Origin: CAZTGZ01 sp044339595
GTDB taxonomy: Bacteria > Bacteroidota > Bacteroidia > NS11-12g > UBA9320
Reading direction: 5' to 3'
Assembly (NCBI GenBank): GCA_044339595.1
Contig: JBIIVF010000110.1
Span: forward strand, 1-8,187
DNA length: 8,187 nucleotides
Under the pieces are notes generated by a model. It was not told where the DNA came from, searched no databases, and saw only the letters and a program-made list of their open reading frames with translations. This document shows positions 5,620 through 8,187 of the stretch, in pieces (position 1 is the first letter of the stretch; every line of letters begins with the position of its first letter). A program made the translations under genes and the position numbers.

Positions 5620-7677
5620 CTAAATCAACATCAACGCGTCCTCCACCGTTTCAACCGGTGCCAGACAATGATGATTTTTACAAACATAAATGAGCGTTTT
5701 GCCCTCTTGAAATTTACCTTTCAGAACAGGAATTTCGCTGTCATCATTCGAACCTGAAAACAAGCTAAAAGGCAAGTAATGACGCTGTATTGCCTTCATC
5801 ACATCCGATGCTCCTTCGCCGACCACACTCACTTCGGTGATACCTATCGTCATGGTTAAATATAATCTTGCCCAATTCGAAAAACTTTCGGTAGCCCTTT
5901 CAATGAGAGGAACCATTTTTAATGTCAACTTTTGCGACAGCTCAATCCAACTCATTCTGTCTAATCGATGACCCAACCGAAACAACAACTCACATACGGC
6001 CGATGATGCAGACGGAATTACATTGTCATACGTCTCTACCGGACGCACGACCAGATCCGCAGCATCTTTGCTTGTGTAATAGAAGATCCCTTCAGTGGCA
6101 TCATAAAACTGATCTACGATGGTTTCCGCTATTTGCGTTGATTTTCTCAACCATTCCTCATTGAAGGTACATTCATACATTTTTTCCATGGCCAAGGCCA
6201 TGAACGCGTAATCATCCAGAAACCCCGGAATACTTGAAATTCCATCCTTACGAGAACGATAGATCATCCCATTTTCGGTCACTTGATATCGATCCATTAA
6301 TTCCAAATTGCGCAAAGCCATTTCAAAATAGGTGGCCTCTCCGGTGGCCTGATGGCTTTCAAGAAGCCCCATAATGGTCAATGCATTCCAGGAAGCCAAA
6401 CACTTGTCATCTGCCTCGGGATGAACACGTTGATTTCGAATTTTTAACAGCTTTCCGTTAATCATCGATACCTTTTGAGCCAATTCCTCCTGCGAAATTC
6501 CCCACTCCTCGGCCATTACTTCATCTGAGGCATCGCGCATCAAGATATAATTACCATCTTCCCAATACCCCAGCTTATTTAGATTGTAATAACTGCTTAC
6601 GAAAAGGTAATCAGCCCCAAGGATCTCCTTAAGTTCATCTTCCTTCCAAACATAAAACCGACCTTCTTCTCCTTCACTATCTGCATCTAAAGCACTGATC
6701 CAAATGCCACCTTCCACGGTCATCTCACGATCAATCCACTGAACGGTATCGTTAATTAATCGCTTATACTCCGACTTTCGGGTAGTTTTTAGACCTATGG
6801 CAAATAATTCTAAAAGTTGACCATTGTCGTAAAGCATTTTCTCAAAATGAGGAACTTTCCAAAATCGGTCGGTTGAGTAACGCGCAAATCCTCCCCCAAT
6901 CTGATCATAAATCCCTCCTCTTCCGATTCTCACCAATGTTCTGTGAAAATGTTCTTTTAAGGTGTTCAGATCAGCGTTATGCGCATATGCATTCAGATAT
7001 TTCCAGCACACCGGCATGGGAAATTTAGGAACACGCGTATTTCCACCCCACGTAGAATCGAAATCCGTTTGCCATTCTTCTAACCCTTTTTGCAGGGTCA
7101 TCACTGAAAAATCAGAACCGGGTTGAATTTGCAAGCCTTTCAATTGACTTTGCATGCCTTTTTTCAATTCAACGGCAAAAGTTTCAAGTTTGTCTCTGTT
7201 TTGGGTAAATTCATGATGCACAACCTCCAACAATCGCTTGAAATCATCCGGCCTGAAATAGGTGCCCCCATGAAAAGGACTTCCATCCGGCATGGCAAAC
7301 ATATTTAAAGGCCAACCACCTTGACCGGTGATCAGTTGCAAGGCATTCATATAAACATGATCCACATCCGGTCGTTCTTCTCGATCTACCTTGATACAAA
7401 GGAAATGTTCATTCATCAATTCCGCTATGTCCTCATTTTCAAAGCTTTCTCGCTCCATAACATGGCACCAATGGCAGGCAGAGTAACCAATACTCACCAA
7501 TAAGGGCTTATTTTCTAAAACAGCTTTTGCCAAGACCTTTTCATTCCAAGCATTCCAGTTCACCGGATTGTGCGCATGTTGCAGCAAATACGGACTGCTT
7601 TCATGGGTTAAGTCGTTGGTAAATTTCTTTCTATGTTCACTCACAAGCACAAATGTATGGATGCTGATAAATATCAC
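5620..7677 (-). CDS. DUF255 / YyaL (SPATA20-like) thioredoxin-domain protein
   Basis: The protein has 685 residues counted from GTG 7677, close to the usual length for this family. The N-terminal thioredoxin-like domain (about 25-185) has 'SSPYLLQHAHNPVNW' (27-41), the redox-type 'CHWCH' (C68, C71) and 'VDREERPDVD' (97-106), followed by 'GQGGWPLNMF' and 'GGTYF'. The rest (about 190-650) is the alpha-toroid, six-hairpin glycosidase-like region with 'GGIYDQIGGGFARYSTD', 'PHFEKMLYDN', 'SALDADSEGEEGRFYVW' and 'ASWNAL'. The C-terminal 'CKNHHC' (C666, C671) is a further Cys pair. There is no signal peptide, so it should be cytoplasmic. The biochemical role of the family is not settled and I infer none. 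A better start may be GTG 7644 (codon 12, giving SEHRKKF after Met): it puts 'SSPYLL' at the usual distance and follows a perfect TAnnTTTG. The gene is monocistronic, convergent with the alkD-like gene and divergent from the next. Confidence 0.95.
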   Translation of the reverse strand: MIFISIHTFVLVSEHRKKFTNDLTHESSPYLLQHAHNPVNWNAWNEKVLAKAVLENKPLLVSIGYSACHWCHVMERESFENEDIAELMNEHFLCIKVDREERPDVDHVYMNALQLITGQGGWPLNMFAMPDGSPFHGGTYFRPDDFKRLLEVVHHEFTQNRDKLETFAVELKKGMQSQLKGLQIQPGSDFSVMTLQKGLEEWQTDFDSTWGGNTRVPKFPMPVCWKYLNAYAHNADLNTLKEHFHRTLVRIGRGGIYDQIGGGFARYSTDRFWKVPHFEKMLYDNGQLLELFAIGLKTTRKSEYKRLINDTVQWIDREMTVEGGIWISALDADSEGEEGRFYVWKEDELKEILGADYLFVSSYYNLNKLGYWEDGNYILMRDASDEVMAEEWGISQEELAQKVSMINGKLLKIRNQRVHPEADDKCLASWNALTIMGLLESHQATGEATYFEMALRNLELMDRYQVTENGMIYRSRKDGISSIPGFLDDYAFMALAMEKMYECTFNEEWLRKSTQIAETIVDQFYDATEGIFYYTSKDAADLVVRPVETYDNVIPSASSAVCELLFRLGHRLDRMSWIELSQKLTLKMVPLIERATESFSNWARLYLTMTIGITEVSVVGEGASDVMKAIQRHYLPFSLFSGSNDDSEIPVLKGKFQEGKTLIYVCKNHHCLAPVETVEDALMLI
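7650..7657 (-). promoter_or_regulatory. Candidate -7 element for the DUF255 gene
   Basis: On the - strand this reads TACATTTG, a full TAnnTTTG match, ending 5 nt before the GTG at 7644. It lies inside the longer reading frame that begins at GTG 7677. If it is the promoter, the start at 7677 is not transcribed and the mRNA is nearly leaderless. A GTG instead of TTG sits 20 nt upstream of the element at the -33 position, so support there is only partial. Confidence 0.35.
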
Positions 7678-7693
7678 GTTATTTAAATGTCGT
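7676..7693. promoter_or_regulatory. Imperfect palindrome in divergent promoter region, possible operator
   Basis: ACG-TT-ATTTAAAT-GT-CGT is symmetric at 14 of 18 positions, with a perfect 8-bp ATTTAAAT core at 7681-7688. It lies between the start regions of the divergent DUF255 and exported-protein genes and could bind a dimeric regulator. The AT-rich core may be chance. Confidence 0.25.
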
Positions 7694-7698
7694 TGACT

Positions 7699-7706
7699 TA
7701 ATTTCG
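7699..7706 (+). promoter_or_regulatory. Candidate -7 element for the exported protein gene
   Basis: TAATTTCG matches TAnnTTTG at 7 of 8 positions and ends 16 nt before the ATG at 7723. It would give a leader of about 11 nt in an A/T-rich stretch (AAAAAATTATGTGAT). No matching -33 element was found. Confidence 0.3.
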
Positions 7707-7722
7707 TAAAAAATTATGTGAT

Positions 7723-8187
7723 ATGAAAAGCTTGTTTACGCTGTTTTTTACGGTTTTTAGCCTCGTTTCATCCGCTCAAATAGAAAGAGGTGGTTTCGGA
7801 CATTTTCAATCCGGACTAATAGGCGGCAATTTTGAAAGATTGGAAGATTATATGAAAGGCATTCCGGAGCTTAATCAGACTTCTATCAGTGGCGGCGGCA
7901 GCTTAGTGGGTGGAACAGGTTATGGCATTGTTAGAAATATTTTAATCGGGGGTTCAGGTTTGGCCACTGCACATGTTGTGTCAGGTCCGAATAATGCCAA
8001 TATTACATTAGGATTCGCTTCCGGAATGTTTTCTATGGGATACATCATCTACGCAAAAAAGAAATTTTTCATTTATCCATACCTTGGGGTAGGCGCCGGT
8101 GGTTATAACATATCCATCGAAAATGTGGGTTCTACCACAATTCCTTTCGCGAACCAAGGCAAAGTTGCTGCGAATGAAACTAAAAAT
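7723..8187 (+). CDS. Exported Gly-rich protein, probable beta-barrel/envelope protein, N-terminal part (3' end outside window)
   Basis: The frame is open from ATG 7723 to the window edge for 155 codons with no stop. Residues 1-18 form a clear signal peptide (MKSLFTLFFTVFSLVSSA before Q19), so the product is exported. The mature part alternates Gly/aromatic strands: 'GGGSLVGGTGYG' (57-68), 'NILIGGSG' (72-79), 'ITLGFASGMFSMGYIIY' (94-110) and 'KKFFIYPYLGVGAGGYNISI' (113-132). This pattern is typical of outer-membrane beta-barrel-like proteins of Bacteroidota, with a strand, 'K(F)F(I/L)YP' turn and 'LG(I/V)G.GG' strand. No catalytic motif is seen. I do not recognise a named family, and the C-terminus, including any sorting signal, is missing. 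It is divergent from the DUF255 gene with a 45- to 78-bp gap. Confidence 0.8.
   Translation, partial: MKSLFTLFFTVFSLVSSAQIERGGFGHFQSGLIGGNFERLEDYMKGIPELNQTSISGGGSLVGGTGYGIVRNILIGGSGLATAHVVSGPNNANITLGFASGMFSMGYIIYAKKKFFIYPYLGVGAGGYNISIENVGSTTIPFANQGKVAANETKN

Noticed and set aside
5554..5757. 67-codon + strand frame antisense to the end of the DUF255 gene
   Set aside because: It overlaps the well-supported DUF255 coding region on the other strand and its translation shows no domain or signal.
5922..6164. 80-codon + strand frame with several His/Cys residues, superficially like a metal-binding small protein
   Set aside because: It is antisense to the conserved toroid region of the DUF255 gene. 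The His/Cys content follows from the opposite-strand codons.

Overview
The window looks like an ordinary chromosomal stretch of a Bacteroidota (Bacteroidetes) bacterium. Three things point there: an S46-family dipeptidyl-peptidase of the DPP7 type, AT-rich intergenic DNA without Shine-Dalgarno sequences, and several matches to the Bacteroidota -7 promoter element TAnnTTTG. There are no tRNA or rRNA genes, CRISPR arrays, transposases or phage genes.

Layout. (1) Nucleotides 2-976, + strand: the C-terminal 324 residues of a polytopic membrane protein resembling GT-C / YfhO-like glycosyltransferases, cut by the left window edge. (2) 982-2376, - strand: a second, complete multi-pass GT-C-like membrane protein, convergent with the first after only 5 bp and probably starting at TTG. 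(3) 2494-4635, + strand: a secreted S46 dipeptidyl-peptidase with an intact His-Asp-Ser triad, divergent from gene 2 and closed by a textbook intrinsic terminator. (4) 4713 (or 4695) to 5396, + strand: an AlkD-like DNA alkylation repair protein. (5) 5397-5619: a convergent intergenic gap with a 42-bp tandem repeat (2.7 copies), a GC-rich hairpin and a smaller hairpin. (6) 5620 to 7644 (or 7677), - strand: a DUF255 / YyaL / SPATA20-like protein with a thioredoxin-like N-terminus. (7) 7723 to the right edge, + strand: the N-terminal 155 residues of an exported Gly-rich protein, probably a beta-barrel or cell-envelope protein.

The genes do not form an evident pathway. The two GT-C-like proteins suggest glycan or lipid-linked sugar transfer at the inner membrane. 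The S46 peptidase feeds periplasmic peptide catabolism. The AlkD-like protein repairs alkylated bases. Each gene appears to have its own promoter, and orientations alternate, so no operon is visible. The most unusual DNA is the C-depleted 42-bp repeat block plus hairpin after the alkD-like gene. A second point of interest is two promoter-like elements placed so close to start codons that the mRNAs could be leaderless. I did not find a convincing new multi-gene system.
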